64,000 bases of DNA from Rhizobium sp. R635 (GCF_002211285.1 NZ_LOKX01000012.1:248001-312000), one strand, 5' to 3'; positions 1 through 8,753 are shown, counted from the first letter of the stretch. Numbers and translations are program-made. Notes: generated by a model from the letters alone, not told the origin.

Positions 1-224
1 GCAGCTGTCGGATGGGAACCGACAGCATGTCGGTCGTGGATACCCATGCGAAGGTTCATGGCATCGAAAACCTGCGCGTCATCGACGCCTCGATCATGCC
101 CGCAATCGTTAGCGGCAACCTCAACGCTCCCGTGATTATGATGGCCGAGAAGCTGTCCGACGACATTCTTGGCAAGAAACTTCCCAATGAAGTGGCGGAT
201 TATTACCTGCCGGCGGCAGAGTGA
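1..224 (+). CDS. GMC-family oxidoreductase, C-terminal end only (5' end outside window)
   Basis: The reading frame is open from the window edge to the stop at 224, so only about 73 C-terminal residues are seen. They carry the conserved end of glucose-methanol-choline flavoenzymes: a CRMG-x-D element, then S-V-V-D, then the N-L-R-V-x-D-A-S-x-M-P block and an N-x-P-V-I-M-M-A-E helix. Family members oxidise alcohol groups with FAD. The following cupin gene starts 11 bases after its stop behind a good ribosome site, so this is the upstream member of the same operon. Substrate unknown. The family call is firm; the start lies outside the window. Confidence 0.9.
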   Translation, partial: SCRMGTDSMSVVDTHAKVHGIENLRVIDASIMPAIVSGNLNAPVIMMAEKLSDDILGKKLPNEVADYYLPAAE

Positions 225-235
225 AGGAGTTCGAA

Positions 236-742
236 ATGAGCGAAAATACCGAACGGAAGGGCGATGTCCTGATCCTGCGTCCGGAAGAAGGCAGGAATTT
301 TTGGCAGCCGGTACCGGCAAACGGACATATTTCAGTGCGTGTGGCGCCGGGGTTCGTCAATGTCGAAACCCCCTTCAGCATCGGCACGCAGACGCTCCCT
401 CCGCAAGGCTATGTCCGAGAGCACGCCCATCCGGTCCACGACGAAGTCTTGCACTTCATCTCCGGCAAGGGGACGGCTGTCGTCGAAGGCGTCGAATACG
501 ACGCCCTGCCCGGCACGACGATTTTCGTCGGCCGTAACCGCAAGCACAAGTTCATCAATACCAGCACGGATCAGGATCTGCACTGGCTCTGGTTCATCCA
601 GCCAAACGGGCTGGAGGATTTCTTCGAAGAGATCGGCCGTCCGATGGAAGCGGGTCAGCCCGACCCGACGCCCTTTGCGCGACCGGACGACGTATTGGAG
701 ATCGAACGGCGCACTGCATTCGTTGCAGCCAAGCCGGAATAA
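236..742 (+). CDS. cupin-domain protein
   Basis: A 168-residue single-domain cupin. The metal-binding set is visible: His63, His65 and Glu70 in the first motif (H-x-H-x4-E) and His104 in the second motif. The start at 236 is chosen over an in-frame start at 221 because AAGGAG at 223-228 sits just upstream of it. Cupins of this size include small dioxygenases, isomerases and ligand sensors. The context (GMC oxidase before, alpha/beta hydrolase after) suggests a catabolic enzyme or accessory factor. The residues after the cupin core are rich in acidic residues and proline and do not match a domain I know. Exact reaction unknown. Confidence 0.85.
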   Translation: MSENTERKGDVLILRPEEGRNFWQPVPANGHISVRVAPGFVNVETPFSIGTQTLPPQGYVREHAHPVHDEVLHFISGKGTAVVEGVEYDALPGTTIFVGRNRKHKFINTSTDQDLHWLWFIQPNGLEDFFEEIGRPMEAGQPDPTPFARPDDVLEIERRTAFVAAKPE

Positions 743-758
743 CGCCTAGAGGTCTAAA

Positions 759-1556
759 ATGCCTACGATAGTGGCGTCCGACGGATGCCGGGTGACATAT
801 GATGTCTCCGGCAACGGGGAAGTGTTACTTCTCATACCGGGGCTTGGAGGCCAGGCAGCCTTCTGGTCGGCAATCGTGCCGCGCCTCGCTGAGAATTACA
901 GGGTCGTTTCCTTCGATCATCGCGGCACCGGTCGCAGCGATCGACCGAACGGAAAATACACGATCGCGCGTATTGCTGAGGATGCGCACCAGATCCTTCT
1001 TGAGACTGGCGCCACGAGCGCCACGGTCATCGGCCACTCGACGGGAGGAATGATAGCCCAGTATCTCGCGCTGGACTATCCCGATCTGGTCTGCCGTCTC
1101 GTCATCAGCGGCAGCTGGGAAAAACCCGATCCTCGTTTTCGCATGATGTTCGAAGCTCGGTTAGGTGTGCTTCTCGAAGCAGGTTCGCAGGTATATCAGC
1201 GCCTGACGCATGCCGTGGGATACCCTGCCGACTATCTAGACCAGCATCAGGCCGAGCTCAATACCGTTATCGAGGGCGCCCACGCTGCATTGTCTCCTGT
1301 GCAAGTCGCCAGCGCGCGTATCGAAATGCTCTTTACGGACTATCGGTCCGATGAGCTAGCCTCGATCAAGGCGCCCACCCTCATCATCGGCGCAACGGAT
1401 GATGCTCTCATTCCGTTTTATCACTCGCAGCGCCTCGCTGCGATGATCCCCGGCGCGAAGCTGACGGTGCTCGATGGCGCTCATTTTTTCCCCAAAGTGC
1501 ACCCTGACAGGTTCGCGAAGATCATCCGCCAATTTCTGGAGTACGGATATGCCTAA
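759..1556 (+). CDS. alpha/beta hydrolase
   Basis: A 265-residue alpha/beta hydrolase fold protein. The nucleophile elbow G-H-S-T-G-G places the catalytic Ser near residue 94. An acid in the G-A-T-D-D segment (about residue 214) and a His in D-G-A-H (about 242) complete the triad. The oxyanion region G-L-G-G lies near residue 28. Overall shape resembles 3-oxoadipate enol-lactonase and related C-C or ester hydrolases, but that function is not proved. Its stop overlaps the start of the next gene by eight bases, so the two are translationally coupled in the same operon. Likely cytoplasmic, with no signal peptide. Confidence 0.88.
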   Translation: MPTIVASDGCRVTYDVSGNGEVLLLIPGLGGQAAFWSAIVPRLAENYRVVSFDHRGTGRSDRPNGKYTIARIAEDAHQILLETGATSATVIGHSTGGMIAQYLALDYPDLVCRLVISGSWEKPDPRFRMMFEARLGVLLEAGSQVYQRLTHAVGYPADYLDQHQAELNTVIEGAHAALSPVQVASARIEMLFTDYRSDELASIKAPTLIIGATDDALIPFYHSQRLAAMIPGAKLTVLDGAHFFPKVHPDRFAKIIRQFLEYGYA

Positions 1557-2358
1557 AGATCCGCAAAAGATTGCAATCATTGGTTTCGGCGCGATGGCCC
1601 GCAGCCTCCAAACATCATTGGCCGAGGCGCAAAGCGGTCTGGCAATCAAGGCCACGCTGCTTCCGAAGGAGTTCCACGCAAGTACCGTTGTGCCGGACAG
1701 TGTTTTCGTATGCAGCACCGTCGAAGAGCTGATTGCATGGGAACCATCCCTCGTCGTCGAATGTGCCAGTCACGAGGCGGTCAAAAATGCGGTCCCGGTG
1801 CTCTTGCGATCGGGTATTGACGTAGTTGTCGTATCCGTCGGCAGTTTGTCCGACGAGGCGCTCCTGGCTGACCTCGAAAAAGCGGCCCAATCGGGAAACA
1901 GCCGTCTAACCGTTGCCTCCGGCGCAATCGGCGGTTTGGACGTTCTGCGGTCGGCCAAAATCGCTGGCCTGGATGCGGTCGTCTACACGGGAAGTAAGCC
2001 TCCGGCTGCTTGGAAAGGGACGCCGGCGGATGAAAAATTCGACCTTGCCGCTTTGAGCGAGCGCACCGTGATCTTTGATGGGACTGCACTCGAGGCCTCA
2101 AGACGTTACCCCAAAAACGCAAACGTTACGGCTGCAGTGGCGCTCGCCGGCGTTGGCTTCGACAACACCAAGGTGACACTCATTGCCGATCCGGCTTCGA
2201 TGAGCAACATACATCAGGTGGAAGCCCATGGCGCGTTCGGACGCTTCTCGATTTCATTGGAGAACCGCCCTCTCCCGGACAATCCCAAGACATCCTGGCT
2301 TGCTGCTCTCAGCATCGAGCAAAGCATCATCCGCCACTTCCAGAACATCGAACTGTGA
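1549..2358 (+). CDS. aspartate dehydrogenase-like protein (DUF108/NadX family)
   Basis: A 269-residue protein, the normal length for L-aspartate dehydrogenase. The N-terminal Rossmann motif G-F-G-A-M-A lies at residues 12-17. The C-terminal half carries the family core N-V-T-A-A-V-A-L-A-G-V-G, then A-D-P, N-I-H, G-x-F-G-R-F and the N-R-P-x-P-D-N-P-K-T-S signature. Known members make iminoaspartate from aspartate using NAD(P), some for NAD synthesis. Here there is no nadA or nadC beside it; it sits among catabolic genes, so a degradative dehydrogenase role is inferred. The start at 1549 overlaps the end of the hydrolase gene; the open frame extends further upstream but without need. Confidence 0.82.
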   Translation: MPKDPQKIAIIGFGAMARSLQTSLAEAQSGLAIKATLLPKEFHASTVVPDSVFVCSTVEELIAWEPSLVVECASHEAVKNAVPVLLRSGIDVVVVSVGSLSDEALLADLEKAAQSGNSRLTVASGAIGGLDVLRSAKIAGLDAVVYTGSKPPAAWKGTPADEKFDLAALSERTVIFDGTALEASRRYPKNANVTAAVALAGVGFDNTKVTLIADPASMSNIHQVEAHGAFGRFSISLENRPLPDNPKTSWLAALSIEQSIIRHFQNIEL

Positions 2359-2368
2359 GGAACCGAAC

Positions 2369-3121
2369 ATGCGTCTCATCAATAAAGTAGCAATCGTCAC
2401 CGGTGCCGGTGCAGGTATCGGCGCGGCGACCGCTGAACTATTCATCAGGGAAGGCGCGAAGGTTGTCGTTGCGGATTTCAACGCCGATGCCGTTAACGAA
2501 GTCGTGAGCCACCTCGGCGAGGATGCCATCGGGTGCACTGTCGATGTGCGCGACAGCGCCGAGGTGAAGGCGATGGTCGACCTCGCCGTCAGCAAGTTCG
2601 GCGGCCTGGATATCGTCGTCAACAATGCTGGCCGTGGCAGCCTCGGAACGGTAGAGACGATGGAAGAAGGCGATTGGGACGACATCATCGCCGTCAACCT
2701 CAAGGGCGTCTACCTTTGCTCGAAATATGCGATTCCAGCACTGCGCGCACGCGGCGGCGGGGCGATCGTCAACACGGCGTCGAACATCGTCCAATTCGCT
2801 ATCAAGGATCGAGCAGCCTATGTGGCGGCAAAGGGCGGCGTTGCAGCTCTGACCCGAGCCATGGCACTTGACCACTCGGTCGACAACATTCGCGTCAACT
2901 CTGTTGCCCCGGGCGTCATCTGGTCGAACTATTACAACAAGATGCTGACCCAGGTCCCCGACCCAGATGCCTTTGTCAACGGACTGAAGGCGCGCGCGCC
3001 GATGGGCCGTTACGGGGAGCCCCTCGATATCGCCAATGCAATCCTTTACCTTGCGTGCGACGAGTCTGGATTTGCGACGGGCTCGATGCTGACCGTCGAC
3101 GGCGGGGCGGCTGCCTGGTGA
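2369..3121 (+). CDS. SDR-family NAD(P)-dependent oxidoreductase
   Basis: A 250-residue classical short-chain dehydrogenase. It has T-G-A-G-A-G-I-G at residues 11-18 for the cofactor, N-N-A-G at 85-88, and the catalytic Ser138, Tyr151 and Lys155. Asp residues after the second beta strand (V-A-D-F) suggest NAD rather than NADP. The start at 2369 follows a GAGGAACCGAAC ribosome site ten bases after the previous stop; the open frame upstream overlaps the dehydrogenase gene and is unlikely to be used. It probably oxidises a hydroxyl intermediate in the same pathway as its neighbours. Substrate not predictable by eye. Confidence 0.9.
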   Translation: MRLINKVAIVTGAGAGIGAATAELFIREGAKVVVADFNADAVNEVVSHLGEDAIGCTVDVRDSAEVKAMVDLAVSKFGGLDIVVNNAGRGSLGTVETMEEGDWDDIIAVNLKGVYLCSKYAIPALRARGGGAIVNTASNIVQFAIKDRAAYVAAKGGVAALTRAMALDHSVDNIRVNSVAPGVIWSNYYNKMLTQVPDPDAFVNGLKARAPMGRYGEPLDIANAILYLACDESGFATGSMLTVDGGAAAW

Positions 3122-3143
3122 AGGCGGCCTTGGAGGTTTCGGC

Positions 3144-3458
3144 ATGATCTTGGAAGAAAGAGATTACCGGATCAAAGCCGGCTACGTCGCCGACTTTCTG
3201 GAAAACTATCAAACATTGGGGCTGGCGGTTCAGCGCGAACATCTCGGCGAGCCGCACGCCTTCTTCGTCTCGGATATCGGCGAACTCAACCACGTCGTTT
3301 CGATGTGGCGATACGAGGACATGATCGAGCGCGCCGAGAAGCGGGCGAAAATGCTCGCCGACCCGCGCTGGCCAGGATATCTGGCCAGCATCAAGGGACT
3401 GATCGACGTGCAGAATATCCGTATTCTCACTCCAACGGCGTTTTCGCCACTTCGGTAA
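3144..3458 (+). CDS. NIPSNAP-family protein
   Basis: A 104-residue protein with the ferredoxin-like alpha/beta barrel pattern of the NIPSNAP family. It opens with a short strand (I-L-E-E-R-D-Y-R-I), then a helix, then the characteristic H-V-V-S-M-W-R-Y-E-D block and a final L-A-D-P-x-W-P-x-Y segment. Small bacterial members occur in catabolic operons and are thought to be accessory or dimeric alpha-beta barrel enzymes; the function of this group is not established. It lies 22 bases after the SDR gene and 9 bases before the next gene, in one operon. Confidence 0.8.
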   Translation: MILEERDYRIKAGYVADFLENYQTLGLAVQREHLGEPHAFFVSDIGELNHVVSMWRYEDMIERAEKRAKMLADPRWPGYLASIKGLIDVQNIRILTPTAFSPLR

Positions 3459-3467
3459 AGGCAAGGA

Positions 3468-3893
3468 ATGAACATGGCCGCGTTCAAAGAAACGATCTCG
3501 ATGACGCATGAAGGCGCGCTGTCGGCAATAACCGCGGGCGTCGCGGAAGCGCTCTCGATCGGCGTTCCGCAATGCATTTTCGTCGTAGATGCAAGCGGCG
3601 AGACGATTGCGAGCCTGCGTATGGACGGCGCGAAATACCTCAGCATGCATACAGCGCGCGCCAAGGCGCGGACGGCAGCATCGATCAACAGCGCGACCGG
3701 CTCGATGGCATTCGAGTTTGGGACGGCGGCTGGCATCGCCTCCCAGGGCGGCGTCACCTCACTGCCAGGCGGGCTGCCGATCCGCTTTTCGGGCCGGCTC
3801 GCCGGCGCCATCGGTGTCGGATCCGGAAGCGGAGAGCAGGATTTTCATGTCGCTCGGGCAGCCCTCGCGGCCATCGGTGCCGACACAATCTAA
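3468..3893 (+). CDS. GlcG/HbpS-family heme-binding-like protein
   Basis: A 141-residue protein of the GlcG/HbpS family. The typical middle block is present: D-A-S-G-E (about residue 43), the K-A-R-T-A-A helix, then G-G-L-P-I with a G-A-I-G-V-G-S-G element near the end. HbpS binds heme and senses redox stress in Streptomyces, and GlcG lies in glycolate operons; for most members the role is unclear. No signal peptide is visible, so it is probably cytosolic. An ATG at 3474 is an alternative start, but AAGGA lies just upstream of 3468. Its stop overlaps the MFS start by one base (TAATG). Confidence 0.83.
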   Translation: MNMAAFKETISMTHEGALSAITAGVAEALSIGVPQCIFVVDASGETIASLRMDGAKYLSMHTARAKARTAASINSATGSMAFEFGTAAGIASQGGVTSLPGGLPIRFSGRLAGAIGVGSGSGEQDFHVARAALAAIGADTI

Positions 3894-5050
3894 TGGATCA
3901 CCGCAGCGCCAGCCGAAGTGGGAGTGAAAGCCTGATTCGGGGTCGACCGGAGCAGATCGCCACCAGAGTCGTCTTCTTTGTGCTCGGTTTTTGTATGGGA
4001 GGATGGGCGCCACTCATTCCGTTTGTCAAGGAGCGAACGGGCATTCCAGATGGATCCGTCGGCCTTCTTCTTCTGCTGCTTGGGCTAGGGTCGATCATCG
4101 CAATGCCTTTGTCGGGCAGGTTTGCGCACCGGTTCGGATGCCGGTCGATCCTCCTCCTTTCCTGCCTCAGTGTTTGCGGGTCGCTGCCCTTTCTTGGGTA
4201 TAGCGGCTCGCTCGCCGTTATCGGCCTCACCCTGTTCTTCTTTGGGGCCGGGATCGGTGCAATGGACAGTACCATCAACATCATGGCGGTGATCGTCGAA
4301 CGCGCCGGCGGCAGACCCATGATGTCGGGCTTTCACGGGATGTTCAGCGTCGGCGGCATTTTTGGCGCAGGCGGCCCGGTCGCGATTATGGCGGCAGGCT
4401 ATACACCTTTTGCCGCCGCCGTCGTCGTGTCGTTCGGTTCCCTCGCCGCCATGGCGTTGGTTTCAGCAAACCTGCTGCGCTTCGGCGCAGGCGGAAGCTT
4501 TCGGTATGCTCTTCCGAAAGGTCCCGTTTTGCTGATCAGTGTCTTGTGTTTCGTGCTGTTTTTAGCCGAGGGCGTCGTTCTCGACTGGAGCGGAATTTTC
4601 CTGACGACGCTGCGCGGTATCAGAGCCGATTATGCCGGACTTGGCTACGCGTCGTTTGCTGCCGCCATGACTTTTGGACGATTGATCGGCGACTGGTTGG
4701 TTCGCAAGATCGGCCCCCGGAAGATTGTCGTTGTGGGATCAATCGGTGCGGCCTCCGGCCTATTCGTTGCAACGGTCATCCCGCAATTTGCCGGCATCCT
4801 CGCCGGATATTTCCTGGCCGGATTTGGCTGCGCGAACATCGTGCCGGTGCTGTTTTCGGCCATCGGACGCCAAAATATCATGCCAGCAAGCGTCGCGATC
4901 CCGACCATCACTACGATCGGCTATTCGGGAATCCTGCTCGGCCCGGCGCTGGTTGGCTTCGTCGCCCATGCGGCCGATCTTTCAGCTGCCTTCCTCGGAA
5001 TCAGCGGATTGCTGGTTCTGGCCGCAATCGCCGGGACGAGGCTTCGTTGA
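3893..5050 (+). CDS. MFS transporter
   Basis: A 385-residue membrane protein with about twelve hydrophobic segments and a short cytoplasmic start rich in Arg and Ser. The loop between segments 2 and 3 has the MFS-like G-R-F-A-H-R-F-G-C-R pattern. The start at 3893 makes a TAATG overlap with the previous stop; the open frame extends upstream through that gene and is rejected. As the last gene of the 1-5050 operon it probably imports the substrate or exports a product. The whole protein is shorter than sugar-symporter MFS proteins and is closest in style to the FucP/YbjJ-like group, which is a tentative placement. Confidence 0.85.
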   Translation: MDHRSASRSGSESLIRGRPEQIATRVVFFVLGFCMGGWAPLIPFVKERTGIPDGSVGLLLLLLGLGSIIAMPLSGRFAHRFGCRSILLLSCLSVCGSLPFLGYSGSLAVIGLTLFFFGAGIGAMDSTINIMAVIVERAGGRPMMSGFHGMFSVGGIFGAGGPVAIMAAGYTPFAAAVVVSFGSLAAMALVSANLLRFGAGGSFRYALPKGPVLLISVLCFVLFLAEGVVLDWSGIFLTTLRGIRADYAGLGYASFAAAMTFGRLIGDWLVRKIGPRKIVVVGSIGAASGLFVATVIPQFAGILAGYFLAGFGCANIVPVLFSAIGRQNIMPASVAIPTITTIGYSGILLGPALVGFVAHAADLSAAFLGISGLLVLAAIAGTRLR

Positions 5051-5538
5051 GGGAGCGTGCAGCGTAAACGCCGATCTAGAGCTCGATCATCTGCATGAGC
5101 TAAGATACTTACATATCTGGCATATTGAATCCGCCTGTTTCACGCTGATATGTTGACCGTTCGGTGGAAGCAGCGAGGGAATATGTTCGATGGCCAAAAA
5201 AGATGCCGGTAAGGATGAAAAATTTCCTCCGCTCAGCACGACGTTGCAGCATCTGATTGTCGATGCCGTGGCGACGCTGCAGACTGCTTCGGCTCCAGTT
5301 TTCGGCGCCCTTCCGAAGCCCGCTTTTCTGCCGATATTCCCGAATGAGGCCGACGGCAACGGTTGTGACCTGAGCCGATTGTTCCCTCCAGTTTTGGGGA
5401 GAATCTAGATGTTTAGTTCCGGCATTTTGATGGTCCATTATTTTCCTTAGAATGGAGGGCAGCGGAAGGCCGAACAGGTCCCCGCTGCAGCATCATTCGC
5501 GCCGAATGATCCATCTGTTGCAAGGATCGGGGATGTTA
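5051..5538. other. convergent intergenic region, no recognised gene
   Basis: This 488-base stretch lies between the end of the MFS gene (plus) and the end of the RidA gene (minus). A 72-codon open frame at 5190-5408 (plus) begins Met-Ala-Lys-Lys and has a weak GAGGG about 12 bases before it, but I recognise no domain in it. Frames on the minus strand at 5109-5438 and 5087-5359 also show no known family. No T-rich hairpin terminator was found. It may be the relic of a lost gene. Confidence 0.5.
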
Positions 5539-5895
5539 CTAACCTACAGCTGCAGTCACGATGATTTCGACGAGTACGTCCGGAGCGCCCATTTCGGCCT
5601 GTGCGGTGGCGCGCGTCGGTGCAGAGTTGGGAGCCGTCCAGGCGTTCCAGACCTCATTCATTGCGTCGAAGTCACGAGCAAGATCCTTGATCCAGATCTG
5701 CGCGGTTAGGAGTCGGCTTTTGTCCGTACCGGCCTTTTCAAGAAACTGCTCGATCTTCGCCAGCGTCTGCTTGGTTTGCCCCGTAATGTCCTGGCTGCGA
5801 TCGTCAGCAGTCATGCCGCCAACAAATACCATGCCATTATAAACAACTGCGCGGCTGCGGCGGGGATCGGTGTCGATGCGAGTGATGTCGTTCAT
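5539..5895 (-). CDS. RidA/YjgF/UK114-family protein (reactive imine deaminase-like)
   Basis: A 118-residue RidA-superfamily protein. Family landmarks are the V-V-Y-N-G-M-V-F-V-G-G strand (residues 17-27), the D-I-T-G-Q-T-x-Q-T-L helix start, and the R-A-T-A-Q-A-E-M-G block near residue 95 where the family has its Arg (R-x-x-x-x). RidA proteins hydrolyse enamine and imine products of amino-acid-oxidising enzymes. It is the last gene of the minus-strand cluster, 39 bases after the FAD oxidoreductase, which fits a role in clearing imines made by that flavoenzyme. The glutamate present in some subgroups was not checked. Confidence 0.9.
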   Translation of the reverse strand: MNDITRIDTDPRRSRAVVYNGMVFVGGMTADDRSQDITGQTKQTLAKIEQFLEKAGTDKSRLLTAQIWIKDLARDFDAMNEVWNAWTAPNSAPTRATAQAEMGAPDVLVEIIVTAAVG

Positions 5896-5934
5896 TAACG
5901 TTCCTTTCGTGTGGTGACAAAGGATCTCGGGTCT

Positions 5935-7299
5935 CTAATCGACGAAGTCGCCGAGAAGAATTGGTTTGACCGGAGGCCGGATGCGGTAATAACCAACGTC
6001 GGCTGGTTCGACCCGGCGCGCATCAGCAATCACCTCTGTGACGGTTAGTCCGCAGAGGCGGCCCTGGCACGGGCCCATCCCGCAGCGACCGAACGCTTTG
6101 GTTTGATTGGGTCCCAGGCAGCCTAGTTCGACATAGTGGCGAACCTGTCCGGCGGTCACTTCCTCGCATCTGCAGACGAGCACTTCGTCGGGTGGAATAC
6201 GGTTCTCGTCGCGGGGCCGGTACAGCGCGTCCAGAAACGGGCGGATGTGCATAGATCGCTTCAGCTCAGCTTTGAGGGCTGATATCTTTCTGGCCGAGTC
6301 CCTCGCCACGCCGATCTCCTCACCGATAGCCAGCGCTGCCAATCGTCCTTGGACTGCTGATGCCTTGGCCCCGACGATGGCACGACTGTCACCGGCCACG
6401 TAGACAGACGTGCTTCCCAAACGCCCCGCCTCATCTGTCACCGGTTGCCAGCAGAGCTGGTCAGCGTTCCAGCTATGCGCTGATCCTGTCGACCAGCTCA
6501 GCTGGGTATTGGGCACAATGCCCTGATGGAGGAGCACCAGCGACGCAGGCACCTGAATGGTCTTGCCGTGCGATTGGAATGTCAGGCCTTCGGCGCGAGC
6601 CTCACCAACGACCGAAAGATCGTGGGCACCGGAATACACTCGGACGCCATGACGCCGTATCGCCGAAATCAGCTTGATGCCCTTAAGCAGATCGCGCCAG
6701 CCCTTGAGCGCTCCGAACAGATAGCGGGCAGCATGGAAATACGCTGATCGTTCCGTCGTATCGACCAGCGCCCGAATTCTGATCCCCGCGCGCAAATACT
6801 GCCACGCCAGAAGATAGAGTAATGGACCCGAGCCGGCGAGAACCACAGGCCCGGCGGGAAGAGCGCCCGAGCCCTTCAACATGATCTGCCCTGCCCCTGC
6901 CCCCATTACCCCCGGCAGGGTCCAACCTTTGATCGGGAACGGCCGTTCCATCGCGCCGCTGGCAAGCAGGACAAACTTGCCGGCGACTTTATCAGCCTTG
7001 CCGTTCGCGACGTAGTCGACGACGCCCTTAGCAGCGACGTTCCAGACCACAGCGCCGCCAATATAATGGGCTCCGCTGGTGCGGAATTCTGATGCTAGCC
7101 GCTGCCCAGCTTCGTAGTCCTTGCCCAAGACCTCAACGAGCTGGCGCGGCGCTGTTTCAATCCGGCGATAGATCTGTCCCCCGATCGCCGTTTGTTCATC
7201 GAGCAGGACAACCGAAAGTCCGAGTTTGCGAGCCTCACAGGCCGCTGCCATTCCAGCGGGGCCACAACCGATGATAACGAGATCAACCACTTCAGTCAT
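5935..7299 (-). CDS. FAD/NAD(P)-binding oxidoreductase with C-terminal BFD-like [2Fe-2S] domain (HcnB/OoxA-like subunit)
   Basis: A 454-residue pyridine-nucleotide-disulfide-type flavoprotein. The N-terminal FAD motif I-I-G-C-G-P-A-G-M-A is at residues 9-18, with a second dinucleotide motif near A-G-S-G-P. The last 80 residues carry C-R-C-E-E and G-R-C-G-M-G-P-C-Q-G-R-x-C, a BFD-like [2Fe-2S] domain. This architecture is that of HcnB, octopine/nopaline oxidase subunit A, and proline or hydroxyproline dehydrogenase alpha subunits. The ATG at 7299 behind GGGAG is chosen; it overlaps the ferredoxin-like gene by eight bases, showing coupling. An upstream Met at 7323 is possible but less likely. 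Confidence 0.88.
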   Translation of the reverse strand: MTEVVDLVIIGCGPAGMAAACEARKLGLSVVLLDEQTAIGGQIYRRIETAPRQLVEVLGKDYEAGQRLASEFRTSGAHYIGGAVVWNVAAKGVVDYVANGKADKVAGKFVLLASGAMERPFPIKGWTLPGVMGAGAGQIMLKGSGALPAGPVVLAGSGPLLYLLAWQYLRAGIRIRALVDTTERSAYFHAARYLFGALKGWRDLLKGIKLISAIRRHGVRVYSGAHDLSVVGEARAEGLTFQSHGKTIQVPASLVLLHQGIVPNTQLSWSTGSAHSWNADQLCWQPVTDEAGRLGSTSVYVAGDSRAIVGAKASAVQGRLAALAIGEEIGVARDSARKISALKAELKRSMHIRPFLDALYRPRDENRIPPDEVLVCRCEEVTAGQVRHYVELGCLGPNQTKAFGRCGMGPCQGRLCGLTVTEVIADARRVEPADVGYYRIRPPVKPILLGDFVD

Positions 7300-7627
7300 G
7301 ATCGTCTCCCATAGCCGCGTCACACAGCGCCGGCGCGCCCTGCTGACGCTTTATCTGCATTCCTTCGCGAACCGGGATCAGGCAGCTCTGCCTGGCAGGC
7401 ATCCCGTCGATCTCAACGAGGCACTCAAAGCAAACGCCCATCATGCAATAGGGTGCTCGTGGCGCATCGCTGACGATGCTTGATCGGAAGGACCGAGCCC
7501 CACCGGTCAGTAAGGCCGCTGCAACGCTGATACCCTCGGGGACCATGATCTTCGCGTCTTCGAAGGTAATCGTGATCAGTCGTACATTAGGCGATTTTGG
7601 AATGGAAAAGAGTGCGTCAGTGGGCAT
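7292..7627 (-). CDS. (2Fe-2S)-binding protein (HcnA/OoxX-like subunit)
   Basis: About 111 residues with a plant-ferredoxin-like fold. Four Cys in the pattern C-x4-C-x2-C-x12-C (residues 61, 66, 69 and 82) match the small subunit of HcnABC-like and opine-oxidase-like complexes. It would pass electrons between the two FAD subunits encoded on either side. Two starts are possible, 7642 and 7627; 7627 gives the smaller overlap with the upstream FAD gene and is given here without a strong ribosome site. The overlap at both ends shows that all three subunits are made together. Confidence 0.85.
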   Translation of the reverse strand: MPTDALFSIPKSPNVRLITITFEDAKIMVPEGISVAAALLTGGARSFRSSIVSDAPRAPYCMMGVCFECLVEIDGMPARQSCLIPVREGMQIKRQQGAPALCDAAMGDDHD

Positions 7628-8753
7628 GGCTGAAACTCGCATTGGGATCCAAAAAGCGCTCGCTCCGGAAGATGTCGAAGTCAGGCGGGGCTTCGGCCAG
7701 CCCGCCCATCCAAGGGCCGATCAGGTACGCATGCGCGGCAGCCAGCGTAACGCCGCTGTGACAGATGGCGACGTAAGCACCGGGGCAAGACGTCGAACTC
7801 TGATAAATGGGATAGCCGTCCGGCGTCAGCGGACGCAAAGCACCCCAGGCGCGAACCAGCCGCGCCCTGGCGAGAAGTGGGAACGTTGCCACGGCCCGGC
7901 GTGCAAGCCATTCGATCTTGTCGGTCGTCGTACTGTCATCGAACCCCACATCCTCCGTTGTCGAACCAATTTGAACTGAACCTTCGCGTGTTTGCCGTGC
8001 CTTGTTTGTCGGATAGTCGAGAAACGGCTTAAGGCGCTCAGTAATCAACACCTGACCACGTGTCGTGGTCACGGGCGCGCAGATCCCCACCTGGTCGGCG
8101 AGCTTTGCAATGCCGAGGCCTGCCGCCAGCACAAGCCGGTCACTCTTCCAGCTTTGGCCGTCTCGGGCCCTGATCGTGAACTGACCCCTCGCCAAATCGT
8201 GCTTGAGCTCGACGACATCTGCGCCGGTGATGACCTCTGCACCCTTTTCTCGAAGGCCAGCGTGGAGTGCGTGCAACAACATTAATGGATTGGCATGGCC
8301 GTCGTGAGCACCGAAGCTTCCGCCGACGACAGCTGGTCCGAGGCCGGGAAGATATTGCCGCAGCTCGGACGGCTCCATCATTTTGAACGGGACATCGCCG
8401 ACTTCGCGATCGATCTTCGCCAGCAACTCCGCCCGCTTTTGCACGTCCTGCTCGCTGAAGCCCAGCCAGAAGCCACCCTTTTGCTGGAGGCCGGTGTCGA
8501 CGCCAGTTAGATCCAGCAACTCGTTATGGAGATCGCTCCAGAGGCGGCAGGCGTCTCTCGTCCAGCGGACATAACGCGGTATGCCGCTTCCCTTGCTGGA
8601 CAACCACACTAGACCAAAATTCCCTCGCGACGCTCGAAAGGCCGCATCGCCTTGGTCGAGCACCCGAACGCGCGCGCCGCACCTTGCTGCACCATAGCCG
8701 ATCGCTGCTCCGACGAGCCCGCCCCCTACGACTGTCACTAGTTCTCTACTCAT
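7617..8753 (-). CDS. DAO-family FAD-dependent oxidoreductase (HcnC/OoxB-like subunit)
   Basis: A 378-residue D-amino-acid-oxidase-family flavoprotein. The N-terminal motif V-V-G-G-G-L-V-G-A-A (residues 8-17) binds FAD. Later blocks S-R-G-N-F-G, G-G-S-F-G-A-H-D-G-H-A-N-P and the C-terminal G-A-Y-V-A-I-C-H-S-G-V-T-L-A-A follow the family. This subunit is expected to hold the amine-oxidising active site in HcnABC-like heteromers. It is the first of three overlapping subunit genes and starts 95 bases after the ABC permease gene. Likely substrates are an opine, imino acid or secondary amine delivered by the PotABCD-like importer; this is inference. Confidence 0.88.
   Translation of the reverse strand: MSRELVTVVGGGLVGAAIGYGAARCGARVRVLDQGDAAFRASRGNFGLVWLSSKGSGIPRYVRWTRDACRLWSDLHNELLDLTGVDTGLQQKGGFWLGFSEQDVQKRAELLAKIDREVGDVPFKMMEPSELRQYLPGLGPAVVGGSFGAHDGHANPLMLLHALHAGLREKGAEVITGADVVELKHDLARGQFTIRARDGQSWKSDRLVLAAGLGIAKLADQVGICAPVTTTRGQVLITERLKPFLDYPTNKARQTREGSVQIGSTTEDVGFDDSTTTDKIEWLARRAVATFPLLARARLVRAWGALRPLTPDGYPIYQSSTSCPGAYVAICHSGVTLAAAHAYLIGPWMGGLAEAPPDFDIFRSERFLDPNASFSHAH

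Noticed and set aside
5190..5408. 72-codon plus-strand open frame as a small gene
   Set aside because: Weak ribosome site and no recognisable family; equally long frames lie on the other strand. Kept only as a note in the intergenic entry.
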